Source: Fasciola hepatica (taxonomy: Eukaryota; Platyhelminthes; Trematoda; Plagiorchiida; Fasciolidae). From it: a DNA stretch of 64,000 bases. Below, piece by piece: positions 38,697 to 49,399 of this stretch. The stretch lies in contig CANUEZ040000156.1 of the NCBI GenBank assembly GCA_948099385.1, forward strand, positions 4,092,001 through 4,156,000, in the 5' to 3' direction. A model generated the notes under the pieces. It saw only the letters and a program-made list of their open reading frames with translations, did no database searches and had not been told where the DNA came from. Each line of letters begins with the position of its first letter. The first letter of the stretch is position 1. Both the position numbers and the translations under genes were made by a program.

Positions 38697-39393
38697 AAAA
38701 TCCTCCTGGATCCTTAGCAGAGTCAAAGGTTCGGTATAAAGATACTGATTCTTCCTACTTGCCTAGGCCCTGCTGTCAGTGCGCGCGTCTAATGCTCGTC
38801 GTCGACGTTCTACTACTGGTCGCACCTAACCCATTGGCTACATAGACGTGAGGCTAGTCTACATCTTCCACAAGACCAAATGACCGATGGCGGGCGTGAA
38901 TGGTCACATAGACGTTGTCCTCGTACGGGGCCGTCCGGTCCTGGATGTACGCGCTTGAGTGTGTGTGTGTGTGTGTGCGTGTGTGTGTGTGTGCCGGGGT
39001 TACAATGAAATCACAGTTATGACTACACATCAAAGGAGGACTTTCTGCAATGTCAACAAAAGACCGCGTGGCAAGAAAACGAGTAAATGTAGCATGCATG
39101 TGTGACCTCAGCTCCACTACTTCCACATGTGCAAGGGGCATTCGGTAGCGTCAACAAAAGGCGAAAAAAGAACACTGTCTCATGTATGATGGGTTTACGG
39201 GATGTAGAGTGCGTCGTGCATGTGTGTATGTATCGGGATGTATAATGGAATCGCACTCATCACCACATATCGGAAAGAACCTCCTGTAATGTCAACGAAG
39301 GGACCGCGAGCACCTTAACGTGTTTGACGGAGATTGTGTGGTATATATGGTGTTTCTTTATCCACCTCGATTACTGGTGTGAAAAAAGGTTTA
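38697..39393 (-). other. 3' untranslated region of the BEL element
   Basis: About 0.7 kb between the polyprotein stop and the polypurine tract, unusually long. It contains a (TG)n tract at 38957-38993 and no frame with a recognisable domain. In the decayed copy the corresponding region (22660-23357) has the same layout. No env-like gene is seen here. Confidence 0.7.
38957..38993. repeat. (GT)n microsatellite inside the BEL 3' untranslated region
   Basis: About 37 bp of GT repeats with one GC interruption, at the same relative place as the TG-rich run at 22910-22950 in the older copy. Confidence 0.85.
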
Positions 39394-42300
39394 CTAGGCC
39401 TCAGGGTTATCAGCTCCTCCGTCTTCGCTCTCGAGTAGGTTAATACTGCGTATGTCACGAATGAGCACTCCGTTAGCTGTCTTCACCTTCACCGTTCTTA
39501 TCATTTCGTCAGTGCTTTTGATGGTTTCCGTAACTACTCCCAAAGACCAAGCGCTGAAATGTGCGCGTTCGTCGGCGATCATAACCACGTCCCCAACTTT
39601 GAATGGTCTTGTTTTGGCCAGCCACTTCTGTCGAGTCTGCAAAGCCGGTAGGTACTCCCGTAGCCATCGCCTCCAGAAGACCTTGGCCAGATAATTCGCT
39701 TGCTTCCACCCGTGGAGGTAGCTCCCACGAAGGTTTACCGGCCCTTGGAAACCCTCGTTCGACCTTAGCGTCAATAAGTCGTTTGGGGTGAGCGCCAGGT
39801 GGGTGGGGTCGCCGTTCAATACTGGAACCAGGGGGCGGTTGTTCAGGATTCGCTCCACCTCAGTCATGACGGTGTTCAGGGTCTCGTCGTCGGGCGGCTG
39901 CTGCTCCATGATTGACAGCAATATCCGTCTGGCGGACCGGATCATGCGTTCCCATATGCCGCCTCGGTGACTGGCCTGTGGGGGGTTGAAATGCCAGCGT
40001 ATGCCGTAGGCCACGGTTCGGTTCTGCAGTTCGTCCCTGTTTATGTTCTTGTGCCAACGCTGCAATTCCCGTTGAGCGCCCACAAAGTTCGATCCATTAT
40101 CTGAGTATATATCGGCCGGTATGCCTCTTCGGTTGATAAATCTTTGCAAGGCCCGTAGAAACGAATCGGTCGTCATCGAATGTGCGACTTCTAGGTGTAC
40201 CGCACGTGATTTCATGCACGTCATGATACATCCGTATCGCTTTTCTAATCTTTTCCCGCACTTGACCCACAAGGGCCCGAAATAGTCCAACCCGGTGTCA
40301 CTGAACGGCCACCAGCCCGTAGTTACCCTGCATTCTGGTAGCGGGGCCATGAGTTGTTTGCCTGCTATGGCATTGCGTCTCCTGCATTGCACACACCGTC
40401 GGATCACGCGTTTTACAGTCTCTCGTCCTCTCAACAACCAAAGACGCTTTCGGATGACGCTCGTCACGTGACTTTCCCCGGCATGTCCCTCAATGGCGTG
40501 GACGTGTTGAATCATTAGCTCTACTACGGGTTGTCTCGCTGGCAGCAGTATAGGATACTTTGTGTCGAAGTTCAGGTGGGCGTTGGTCAGCCTACCATCC
40601 ACCCGCAGCAGTCCGTTGATGATTTTCGGGTTTAAGCGCTTCAGCTCGCCTCTTGGAGATGGCATGTCTTCATTGGTCAGCCCCACTTCTTCCGCCCTCT
40701 TGAGTTCTCGGGCGAAAGCCTCGCGTTGTATCATTCTGAAAATATCGTACTCTGCCGCTTGTAGCTCATCGGGACCTATCGGGCCGACCGGTATCCGACC
40801 TGAGGGCCGTAGCCCTTTCATGACTAGTAAACTTATCTTGAACCTGGTTAACCAAACTAGCGAACGAAGCGTCTTCATCCAGGAAGAAAACCTGACCAGT
40901 CGCGATAAAATGGGCGACGCTTCGACGACGTTGGTTGCTATCACTACGCCTTTGATCTCCAGTTCCAATTCCGTAGGGGGTTTTAATTCGAACACGGGCC
41001 AGTCCTGTTTGGGCAATTGCAGGAAGTTCGGCCCTCTCGTCCACGTGTCCAGTTGCCTGAAGTTGTTCGCACCTCGGGAGCACAGGTCGGCCGGATTATC
41101 GCCAGACCTGACATGATTCCACTGGTGCGTGGCCGATTCATCGTGGATAATCGTGAGCCGGTTAGCAACGAAAGTACTAAACCGGCTCCGTACGTTGTTA
41201 ATGTAGTAAAGTACTATCGTTGAATCCGTCCAGAAGCTCACCGACCAAATGTAGAGATCGAAACATCTCTTCACAGCTTGCACCACCCTGACTGCCAACA
41301 CGGCTGCGCTGAGTTCAAGGCGTGGGATTGAGACCGACTTCAGTGGAGCAACGCGGGCTTTGGCGAACAGGATCCTCGTGGTATATTGTCCATCTCCTGC
41401 GCACCATCGTCCGTAAACCACAGCTCCATAACCGACTTCGGATGCATCGGAAAAGGCATGTAGTTCTCCAGTCCGTGTCGTATGGCCAGGGGTCAAACAT
41501 CGTGGTATTCTTATGTCCCCTAATTTCTTCAAGGTGTTCAAAAATTCCTCCCAGTCCAGCCGGTCCCCTCGGTCCAGTGACTGGTCCCAATCAACTTTCT
41601 TACGGCACAGCCGCTGCAGCAAGATCTTTCCGGGTAGCAGCCATGGTGAGACGAAACCGAGCGGGTCGAACAAACTTGAGACGGCAGATAGTATGCCACG
41701 ACGGGTTATTGGCAGCTCGGGAACGTTCAGTTCGAAAACAAAATCGTCCGTTTCCGCGTCCCATTGTATTCCTAAAGTGCGCTCGATAGGAAGTGGAGAG
41801 CCGTCCAAATCTCTTACCCTTTCGGCCTTTTCGTGATACGGGATGACCTTCAGCACTTCCGAAGCGTTCGACATCCATTTAGTTAGATGGAAGCCACCCT
41901 CTTCCAGCAATCTCGTCAGACCCCTGAACTGTTCTAGAGCTGATTCCACATCATCGAATGACCCAAGGTAGTCGTCGACGTAGAAGTTCCTGCTGACGCT
42001 TTCTACCACCGTCCGATGTACCAGATCGCCATGTTTGTTCGCTGATTCTCGGAGGGCGTAGTTGGCACAAAATGGTGACGATATGGCTCCGAAGGGGTGG
42101 ACGGTCATTCTATAATTCACCACTGCATTGTCCCGGTCGCTCCCTTCCCACCACAGGAAACGCAAAGCATCTCGTTCTCCTACCGGAATCTTCACCTGAT
42201 GGAACATTTCCCTAATGTCAGCAGACAAAGCCACTTTACCCACTCTGAAACGGCACAGAACATCGATCAGTGGTGTGGTCCAGTCAGGCCCCTGTAGTAG

Positions 42301-44589
42301 GCGATCGTTTAACGACTTGCCCTGGAACTTGGCCGCACAGTCGAAAACCACCCGCAGTTTATTGGGTTTCTTGGGGTTGGTAACCGGATGGTGAGGCAGA
42401 TACCAGATACCCCTTTTGCTGTCGGTGTTAACAGGCACCCTTTCAACGTAACCGAGGTCCTCGTTTCGCTTCATCAAATCCGCGTATCGTTCCCACAGAT
42501 TCTGGTCTCGAATGAAGCGTTCTTTTAGTCGTAGTAATCGTTGGAGAACATAATTTCTGTTGTCAGTCCACGGGTCGACCGGTGTGCGCCATGGGAGGGG
42601 AACCTCGAACTGTTTTTTGAGGCCTCTAGAGCCTTGCCGCACCGTTTGTAGAGCGAAGTGATCCTCTTGAGACAACGTCGGTCTTTCGTCCCCAATGTCA
42701 TGAAACTCCTTTTCATAAAGCCGTTGCAGATGATACTCTATGCGGTCCGTTTCGGCGGATAAGTAATTCACGGAACCGCGTACCCCTACTGGACCGTATA
42801 ACATCCATCCCAGAGCCGTGCGTACGGCATAAGGTGCCTGGCGGTCGCCCACTCTTTGGTCAAGCACCCAATGCGCCTCTGGCACGTCGCATCCGATGAG
42901 GAGATCCACCTCATCATCTTCCCAGTCTACAACGGTTACATCCTGCAGGTGGGGCCATCGAGTCAAGATTGCGTTCACCGACCTTGGTGCTCGCATGGGG
43001 AGATCCGCTAACGTGAATGCCTCCGTTGGTTCAATTTCCTCGTTAGTGTCTAGAGAGATGAGTTGCAGCCTTAATCTACCGGCAGTCATTACCTGTGTTC
43101 CGCCCACCGTGCTCACTGCTAACGACGTCGCACCTTTAGCCAGTTGGTGTTTGTCGGCAAACCGCTCTTTCACTAAAGTGGTGTCGGATCCACTATCAAC
43201 GAAAGCCAACGCCTTGGCTATCCCAGTCGGAGTCACTACTCCCACGGCCACTACGCCTAAACGTACCGGTTTACTGGCAGATTGTGAAGTTGAGCAAATC
43301 ACGCTGGGCTTGGCACTCGCCTCGGATATGGTTATTCTCGCCTGATGCAGCAGCCGATGGTGTCTGCCCGTGCAGCCCTCGTAACCACATCGATTCCTTG
43401 TTCTACAGGCTGCTGCCCGGTGCGTGGTGTTGAGACAGATGAAACATGCTCCTGCCATCCTCGCCATTCCCCACCGTTCGTCTATTGTGGCATTGCCGAA
43501 CTTGGGGCATTCTGGTAGGCCATGGCTAGTACCACAGGATCTGCAATTTGGTTTCGCCGTAGCATCTCGTGAAATGACGTGTGTGTTGGTCCAAGGCTGG
43601 TACTTTGGATGTTCCCGTACAGGGGTTTGGACTTGGCTAGTACCGGGCTTGTTTGCTCGGTTGCTGTCCCGGATAAGTCGGCCGAATCTGCTGTCAGCTA
43701 TCTTCGTTTGCCTGTCTAAGTATTCAGTCAGGTCTTCGAAGTTGGCTTCTCTGTCGCCTCGGCTTATCCGTTCAGCTTCTTCCGCCCACCGAGCCTGTAG
43801 TTCGGGAGAGAGGTGACGGACTATGCCTTCCAAAGTGTGCATGGCGTCTAGGTCAGCTCTGTAACCTAAATGGTCGAGGGCTATTGAGCAGTTCTGCATC
43901 TTGATCACCAGGTCGGCCATGGTGTAGACGTCGCCCTTGGTTTTCTTTGCCTCTGCCATCACGCCCTCTATTAGGTTACGGGCTACTTTGAAAGGTTGGC
44001 CAAACAAGTCCCTCAGAATCTTTCTTGCCCTAGTGTAGCCTTGTTCTGGATCGAGCATGGTGCATCCGTCGATAGCTTCTCGCGCTCGGCCTCGGCAGTA
44101 GTGAGTAAGGTAAAGAAGCCTTTGCCCAGGGTCGGTTACCTTGTTTTCAACGAACGTCTCGAACTGTTTGACAAACTTGCAATATTGCTCAGCTCGCCCG
44201 TCGAAAACCGTTAACTCCACTCTAGGCAGATCGATCGATGGTGGTTTGTAGTCGGCGACCTGCGTGGGGTTCCCTACCTTATTGCACTCTAACCTATCGG
44301 AAGTGTCGAAGTCACTGGTCCTATACTCTCGCTGTTTCTGTGTACACTTCTCTGCTTCATGCGCCTGTAGTCTAGCCGAAAGTAACTGTTGCTCTAGTTC
44401 TATTATTCTCAGCTTATATAAATCAACGTCCTTACGATCAATATTGCTTTCAATAACACATGAGCTAGCACTGACAGGACTAGGCGATCTAGCATTAGCT
44501 AAAGAATCATAAGTACCCAAAACCTCCCCAGAGACTTGCCGTATTACTTCCTGTCCGGGTTCGACTGCCTTTGATCCTTTCCTTGGCAT
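39394..44589 (-). CDS. BEL/Pao gag-pol polyprotein (1731 residues), intact
   Basis: Encodes all functions for retrotransposition in one frame. I chose the ATG at 44587-44589 (MPRKGS), the first after the LTR leader; the frame is open upstream only through leader/LTR. A coiled-coil-like segment lies at about 53-90 and a DUF1759-type gag region at about 121-300. Three cysteine/histidine knuckles follow: C349, C352, H356, C361; C382, C385, H390, C395; and a C401-C406-H-H cluster. The aspartic protease has DSGS at 465-468. RT spans about 735-900, with catalytic D791 and YVDD at 870-873. RNase H (Pao type) has FSDAS with D1048, then a WTDS block and NPAD. The integrase zinc-binding part has histidines between 1362 and 1374 and C1399/C1402. 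The integrase core has D1435, D1497 and E1547 (spacing 61 and 49), then a DUF5641-like C-terminal domain. No stop or frameshift was seen, and no env. Confidence 0.95.
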   Translation of the reverse strand: MPRKGSKAVEPGQEVIRQVSGEVLGTYDSLANARSPSPVSASSCVIESNIDRKDVDLYKLRIIELEQQLLSARLQAHEAEKCTQKQREYRTSDFDTSDRLECNKVGNPTQVADYKPPSIDLPRVELTVFDGRAEQYCKFVKQFETFVENKVTDPGQRLLYLTHYCRGRAREAIDGCTMLDPEQGYTRARKILRDLFGQPFKVARNLIEGVMAEAKKTKGDVYTMADLVIKMQNCSIALDHLGYRADLDAMHTLEGIVRHLSPELQARWAEEAERISRGDREANFEDLTEYLDRQTKIADSRFGRLIRDSNRANKPGTSQVQTPVREHPKYQPWTNTHVISRDATAKPNCRSCGTSHGLPECPKFGNATIDERWGMARMAGACFICLNTTHRAAACRTRNRCGYEGCTGRHHRLLHQARITISEASAKPSVICSTSQSASKPVRLGVVAVGVVTPTGIAKALAFVDSGSDTTLVKERFADKHQLAKGATSLAVSTVGGTQVMTAGRLRLQLISLDTNEEIEPTEAFTLADLPMRAPRSVNAILTRWPHLQDVTVVDWEDDEVDLLIGCDVPEAHWVLDQRVGDRQAPYAVRTALGWMLYGPVGVRGSVNYLSAETDRIEYHLQRLYEKEFHDIGDERPTLSQEDHFALQTVRQGSRGLKKQFEVPLPWRTPVDPWTDNRNYVLQRLLRLKERFIRDQNLWERYADLMKRNEDLGYVERVPVNTDSKRGIWYLPHHPVTNPKKPNKLRVVFDCAAKFQGKSLNDRLLQGPDWTTPLIDVLCRFRVGKVALSADIREMFHQVKIPVGERDALRFLWWEGSDRDNAVVNYRMTVHPFGAISSPFCANYALRESANKHGDLVHRTVVESVSRNFYVDDYLGSFDDVESALEQFRGLTRLLEEGGFHLTKWMSNASEVLKVIPYHEKAERVRDLDGSPLPIERTLGIQWDAETDDFVFELNVPELPITRRGILSAVSSLFDPLGFVSPWLLPGKILLQRLCRKKVDWDQSLDRGDRLDWEEFLNTLKKLGDIRIPRCLTPGHTTRTGELHAFSDASEVGYGAVVYGRWCAGDGQYTTRILFAKARVAPLKSVSIPRLELSAAVLAVRVVQAVKRCFDLYIWSVSFWTDSTIVLYYINNVRSRFSTFVANRLTIIHDESATHQWNHVRSGDNPADLCSRGANNFRQLDTWTRGPNFLQLPKQDWPVFELKPPTELELEIKGVVIATNVVEASPILSRLVRFSSWMKTLRSLVWLTRFKISLLVMKGLRPSGRIPVGPIGPDELQAAEYDIFRMIQREAFARELKRAEEVGLTNEDMPSPRGELKRLNPKIINGLLRVDGRLTNAHLNFDTKYPILLPARQPVVELMIQHVHAIEGHAGESHVTSVIRKRLWLLRGRETVKRVIRRCVQCRRRNAIAGKQLMAPLPECRVTTGWWPFSDTGLDYFGPLWVKCGKRLEKRYGCIMTCMKSRAVHLEVAHSMTTDSFLRALQRFINRRGIPADIYSDNGSNFVGAQRELQRWHKNINRDELQNRTVAYGIRWHFNPPQASHRGGIWERMIRSARRILLSIMEQQPPDDETLNTVMTEVERILNNRPLVPVLNGDPTHLALTPNDLLTLRSNEGFQGPVNLRGSYLHGWKQANYLAKVFWRRWLREYLPALQTRQKWLAKTRPFKVGDVVMIADERAHFSAWSLGVVTETIKSTDEMIRTVKVKTANGVLIRDIRSINLLESEDGGADNPEA

Positions 44590-44631
44590 TTTGCGTGAAT
44601 TTTCCTCGTTCCAAATAGATCTATTGAGTAT

Positions 44632-45010
44632 TGTTACGACCGTTTGAGCAATGCGTAGCCAAATTCGCAACGGATCCCGAAATCAGAAGGCGATTATCCG
44701 TGATAATTCTACGATACTAGATTATTAAAATAAACAATGACATAAACAATATACAAACCTCAATAATACGATCACAAAGTCTCAACAACGAGAAACCGAA
44801 TAGCAGCGTGTGAGCAGACAGCACGTGCGTCACGCAGGTCCTGAACAAGGATGTGCCAAAATAGCGCTCTGGGCGCGAACAAACAACAATTGGTCCAGAA
44901 AAACAACCAGTTCGTAAAGACAAGTCAATAGTGTATGGAAATGAGTGATGTTGGGAAAAAACACTGAATCGCGAGGGAAAAAGGGGGATTTTCCACGACC
45001 GGCTGTTACA
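44632..45010 (-). repeat. 5' LTR of the intact BEL/Pao element
   Basis: 379 bp, the upstream LTR for minus-strand transcription and therefore the likely promoter. The frame of the polyprotein stays open a short way into this LTR, to 44670. Those codons are leader/LTR sequence and are not counted in the coding region. Confidence 0.93.
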
Positions 45011-45015
45011 CCTGT
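45011..45015. repeat. Right copy of 5-bp target site duplication (CCTGT)
   Basis: Exact repeat of 38304-38308. Removing the element and one copy restores a continuous LINE frame. Confidence 0.92.
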
Positions 45016-47056
45016 TGCATTCGTGCATGTCTATGTTGTCCGTTTGGTCTCCCAGTTAACTTCCGGTGAGGGACCTAATCATTTGGAGATCTGTTTGCTT
45101 GAAAGAGCCGGTTAGTCCGTATGGGGCGGATATATCTGACCACTTCAATATGTGGTCGAAGGGGAGGACTGAGTGGTCATTTTCATCTAGAGGTGACAAA
45201 AGAGTGACGACATCTACGCTGTGTTTGGAACTGGCTACGATCAGATCTAGAAAAGATGAGCTTTGACCCGTTCAAAGCCTGGTGGGACGGGCCACTTGCT
45301 GTGTCCAGGATTCCTTAGCCAGTAGATCTACTAGAGCCTTACCATAATGGCTGCCAGTGCTAAGGCTTTTCCAGTCCACTCCGCGGGGTTGAAGTCCCCT
45401 CTTGTAGGAAGTGACTAAAGGAGTGAAGTGTTTTAAGGGTTTTCGGAAGCTGTGCTGTCAGGAGTGAATCTACCTGTGATGTAGAATGGGAGCGATAAAT
45501 CGCACCCAGAAGCACAGTAGTGGAGGGACAGAAGTGAAAAATTTCCCACAAGGAGTCCATCATAGATAACGCGATATATCAAGGGGAGAAACCTGGGGGT
45601 CACCGGTTGCTAGTGTAAAGAGCTACTCCGCCAGCACGTCCTCTTCCTGAATCACGACGGAGAAGGCAGTAACCCGATATTCTTACCTTACCGTCTCGAT
45701 AGTCAGGTGTGGGTCGGGTGCCCGTGATGGCAATGATGTGGAGCTTCGTCTCTGTTGCGAATTGCCTCAGCTCCAGCATTTTGTTCGCTAGGCTGAGACG
45801 ATTTGTATACGGGAACTTTAATGCTTGCTCACCAGAAATAGAACTTCTAGTGGAGGGGGGGTTATCGTCTGCAGAGGAGGTGTTCTCATGAACAGCCGTT
45901 CCGATTTAGTGGTGGCGAGGCCATAAGCGTGGGTGTCTGAGGTACCCAAGTCAATCGGTAAGACGGGAAAATTGCCCTCTAGTGGTCTGGGTTGACATGC
46001 CCCTGTGAATAAATGGCTATTTTGTGGGAATCGATTACTGTGTGAGCCATGTGGGGCGCAGTAGTTTCCAATAAATGGTTTCCGTTTCTTATCCGCCATA
46101 GGTTGGGCTTCTTTCCCATATGCTTCGGAAGAATGGGACTGGGGTGACCCAAGAATACCTTCATGTTGGCCGGGTCTAAAGGTTGGTTGGAACCGTGGCT
46201 TCTTCTAAGGTGTCCTCGGGACGTTTGTCCTCTGTTATTTACAATTGCAGTTGATTTGGATAGATGCTTTAGGAGCTTGCTTACTTTGCACAAGGCCATT
46301 CATATTGGGTGAGCTGGAGGCCACCGGGATTGAGAGCGGAATTGAAACAACTTGCAGGCCGTGGAGTTTTGCAGCTGGACCTGACTCACCGGGATCCCCA
46401 GAACTCGACTGTCCCGCGGTTTCGAGTTTGGTTAGACAGACCACCGGAAACACTTGCAATTTGAGGTATTCCACCGTGGACGAGGCAATCCGCAGCTTTG
46501 CCGCCTGATGAGTTTGTAACGGGCGGTCAAGTTACATTCTAGGCACCCAAGAATAGGACCTTAAATTTGTCGCTTTTTGTGCTATCAGGTTAGTTGCCGG
46601 TTCCTTCGAGGAGAATTCCAGGGTTGAACCCGATATCTGTTTATGTCTTTTGGAGATCAGTCAGGAGCATTTGGCAGGGTTTAGAGGTGGCTGCTCGAGC
46701 GCTATAATCATTTCCTGGGCTAGGGGTGCTGGATTTACAAATCTAGGAGCTCTGCCCCATATAACTACTCGTTTAGCGCTGGCTGCCGAAGCTTGAGATT
46801 TCTTCGCAGAGTCCAAAATCAACTGTTCTGCTACCACTATAGCTTGGTTAACAAATGATATAGGAAAAGTGGTTTTAGTCAAGGTTTTGGGACTCACTAT
46901 CTCCACTTCGATAGTTGCTACCCTCGTCCTCAGCTCTCCTATATCCATGGCCTTCGAAGAATCCCTCAGAATGTGGCTGAGACACGGCCTGCCCTCTGGT
47001 GGGCTCTCATTCTGGTACATGGGTGTGGTCTCATCATCTCCGGTGACGTCTGACAT
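45016..47056 (-). pseudogene. LINE (CR1-like): ORF1-like part and endonuclease, upstream of the BEL insertion
   Basis: Minus strand. 47056-46661 is an open ORF1-like frame (see separate entry). From about 45830 the frame reads KLHIIAITGTRPTPDYRDGK, then ISGYCLLRRDSGRGRAGGVA, the apurinic-type endonuclease block of LINEs (usual D-I-ITET---D------GY-L-R-DR-GR-GGGV). Further on are KRGLQPRGVDWKSL (usual GDFN-P-I-W) and LDENDHSVLPF (usual SDH, the catalytic Asp-His). Stops lie between these pieces. The sequence runs into the CCTGT duplication at 45015 and continues in the same frame at 38308 on the other side of the BEL element. It is a dead LINE that served as the target of the younger insertion. 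Confidence 0.75.
46661..47056 (-). CDS. ORF1-like remnant of the minus-strand LINE
   Basis: 131 codons starting MSDVTGDDETTPM, open until a stop at 46661. It has an acidic start, then a helix-rich middle (LRTRVATIEVEIVSPKTL) and a KRVVIWGRAPRF stretch. It lies directly upstream of the endonuclease of the LINE in the same orientation, the position of ORF1 (nucleic-acid-binding chaperone) in two-ORF LINEs. No known ORF1 motif, such as a zinc knuckle or RRM, is clear. It could alternatively be a chance frame. It is probably non-functional, since the downstream endonuclease is broken. Confidence 0.4.
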   Translation of the reverse strand: MSDVTGDDETTPMYQNESPPEGRPCLSHILRDSSKAMDIGELRTRVATIEVEIVSPKTLTKTTFPISFVNQAIVVAEQLILDSAKKSQASAASAKRVVIWGRAPRFVNPAPLAQEMIIALEQPPLNPAKCS

Positions 47057-47880
47057 TTTGCCAACGGAAATGGGCAGACTAAGGAATGCGGCTTATCCCC
47101 CAAACGAGAATACGATCGATACAGCGACGGAACTCAAAAATTCGAGAGTACCGCTCAAGTTTAGTTCAGTCCAGTCTGTCATAGACACCGAGCTGAAATG
47201 AGAGTAACGGGTGACTGGTGGGGTAACAAAATCAAAGTAGATTTGACATCAAGCAGTGTCTTGCTATGTAACTTGACTTCACAGGAACAATGGCATGACA
47301 ACTTTAGACACAAAGCGCAGTGAGACAGTAGAAAAAGTTACATTTTGTTTTTTCCTCAGCAAGGAACTACTTCCGGAGGTTGAGGCATATGTCTTGATTT
47401 TTCTTCAAGGTTGATTTCCCTCTGCGAAGTACACCAAATTTCGAAAGGGCGTTCAGCAGAGTAGCTACCCTGCAGCAAAAATATTAGTTGTTAAGGTACA
47501 ACATTTTGGGGGTTTAATAGCCTTTCTGTTGCAACCGCCAAGAGAAGAGGATAGTCGGGGGACGAAAAAATAATAGTTCTGACTTGACTAAAACGAGTGA
47601 AGCATGAACAACAAACCACTTACGCTTCGTAGCCCAGGTGGGTAGAGGCTGATGAATGAAATGCGGAAGGGGCAGTGCAAGCGGGACAGGCAAAATACTG
47701 CTGTCGTGGAAGCTTCGTGGACCAATTTTGGTACCTCAAGATCTCGAACCTGGCCAAAGTAGACTATCTGCCACGGTACGCCAGCAGTGGACAGATGTAC
47801 GCGGACAAAACTGCAGGGAAAACGTCAGTAGGTAAGATAGGGACGAACCATGAAATCATCTACAACCTAAAATATGAACC
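47057..47880. other. No recognisable gene; may include the LINE 5' region
   Basis: Sequence upstream of the ORF1-like frame on the minus strand. Its untranslated leader would lie here, but no boundary or target duplication was located. Confidence 0.35.
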
Positions 47881-47883
47881 CGT

Positions 47884-48300
47884 CTACAGTTCAGTGATAC
47901 GGAGAGAAGGATAAGTTGAAATCCAACTAAAACCAGAGAACTTTGTATCAGTCAATCCACGGCAGTGCAGCTGGTCCGTTACTTGAGAACGTGTGATTAG
48001 GTGCCCTCCCAGCTGTCGTTCTCGCAAATTTTCCGTCATCTGCTGGGAGGTTTCAGCCCCGGGCCAAAGCTTCATTCCGTAGGCTGCTAACTCTTGGGGA
48101 CTTGGTGCTAGAACTCCGGGGAATTACGTAGCCCGCACGCGCGATGTTCACTGGGAGGGTGGCGGTATGATCACTCGTGTAGATTATGAATAGAAGGGGA
48201 CTTAAAAGCGATCCTTGTGGGATACCTGTTGGTTGGTCCTCCAATCTGCTGCCTTCGCTCCACTCTTGTCCCCTTTTCAGTACAGGTGAAGACCTACCGA
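47884..48300 (-). pseudogene. LINE RT palm fragment
   Basis: The minus strand reads TGIPQGSLLSPLLFIIYTSD (about 48235-48175), the canonical RT palm motif. The YADD site has become RAGYVI, and after frameshifts a FNLSFSPYH segment appears near 47920 (usual WLD-NL-FS-H). Both flanks lack other LINE domains. It is a short dead fragment of the same CR1-like group. Confidence 0.65.
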
Positions 48301-49395
48301 CAGCTCGCTGCCAACTAAATCAACCAAGCGGACTATAGAAAACGTGCCAACTCACTCCCCCACGACGCGGCGCTGTAGAAAGACAAGCGACACTTCACTG
48401 GGATGGTAGTCGGACTTAAGCGTAAATCACACCGATAAACCAGTGAAGCTAAACCCATTCTTAGCGAAACGGAATGTTCGGTGGAATCTAGTCGAAGTAT
48501 TCAAGAAAATCATAGGAAGGCCCACCCCGACGGACCCACTAGGTGTGTAGGCACGGGATTCCAGACTTCGGGAGTACAAATACTAACTCGTCGTGCCCAG
48601 AGCTTCGCAGAACATAAGGGCACCTTTCTTCGCATATCGCGTTATCAACTCGTAGACTACCCTGCCGGCTAAGGCTGGGTCTGTCAACTAGATGGTAGAG
48701 GTTGAGGTAGGGAAAGGCCTTTCTGGATCTGATTTATTCCGCGAGAGCATCTGGTCCCGGTTCGTCAGACAAAGCACTGGATGCAGCGATATTTTCTTCC
48801 TTCCATTGTCTACTATTCGCCCCTGTTATGCCTACCATCTTGGGTTTTGCCCTTAGCCTTCCCCACCCGCCACCTAATCGTATTAGTCTTCTGCACAAAG
48901 GAAAGCTTAGCACTCAAAACACTGCCTGTGCTTGTGGCTCACATTAGTGGGGCTGGACCTGGGGCCAGGACCCAGTGCGCAACCTTGGAATCGCTACACC
49001 ACAGAAGAAGCCCATTTTAAAACAGAAGTCGCAGCCCTATGGGATTCATCCGAAAGATCGCTGCTGCAAGAGGCTAAGCTGCTTAACCTGGCCCGAGACT
49101 CAAGTCCCGTGATGTGACGTGACACAAACCTGAAGCTCCTCGTCTCCCCAGCCCTAGATAGTTCTATGACGAAGGGCCGACTCCCCTTAGCTCTGAAGCA
49201 TCTAAAGATAAAAATCAATCGAGCAATAAACATGGCGACCGGGCAGACTACCGTCAAATAGTAAGAACTGAGCTGGATCGATCTAGTTGAATGAATTTCG
49301 CAGTCACTAGTGCTGATTCCTGGGCACACTGCCGAAGGGAACCTGGAAGCTCAACTGGCCAGTACCGGTCATGTGCAAACTGAACTGAGCTGAAC
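48301..49395. other. No recognisable gene
   Basis: Short frames only. It may include unrecognised 5' sequence of the plus-strand LINE that becomes identifiable near 49.5 kb. Confidence 0.35.
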
Positions 49396-49399
49396 TAAC

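Larger units (their letters stand above)
38309..45010 (-). mobile_element. Complete BEL/Pao LTR retrotransposon (6702 bp)
   Basis: Two 379-bp LTRs (38309-38687 and 44632-45010) begin TGTTACG and end TGTTACA, with no difference seen between them by eye. They are bounded by the CCTGT target duplication. The element is transcribed on the minus strand, so the right LTR is the 5' one. One long polyprotein frame (39394-44589) fills most of the interior. A purine-rich, G-rich tract (GGTGGGCGG on the minus strand, 38688-38696) abuts the 3' LTR as expected for a polypurine tract. On the minus strand the first possible primer site starting TGG lies about 18 nt inside the 5' LTR boundary (TGGAACGAGG); this is uncertain. 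Identical LTRs, an open frame and a perfect duplication mark a recent insertion, possibly still mobile. Confidence 0.95.

Noticed and set aside
40562..43816. Several plus-strand frames of 105-184 codons opposite the BEL polyprotein
   Set aside because: They are antisense shadows of a long coding frame and contain no independent domain.
44590..44670. 27 extra in-frame codons upstream of the BEL polyprotein start
   Set aside because: They fall in the 5' LTR end and leader of the element. The first ATG after the leader (44589) fits the family better.
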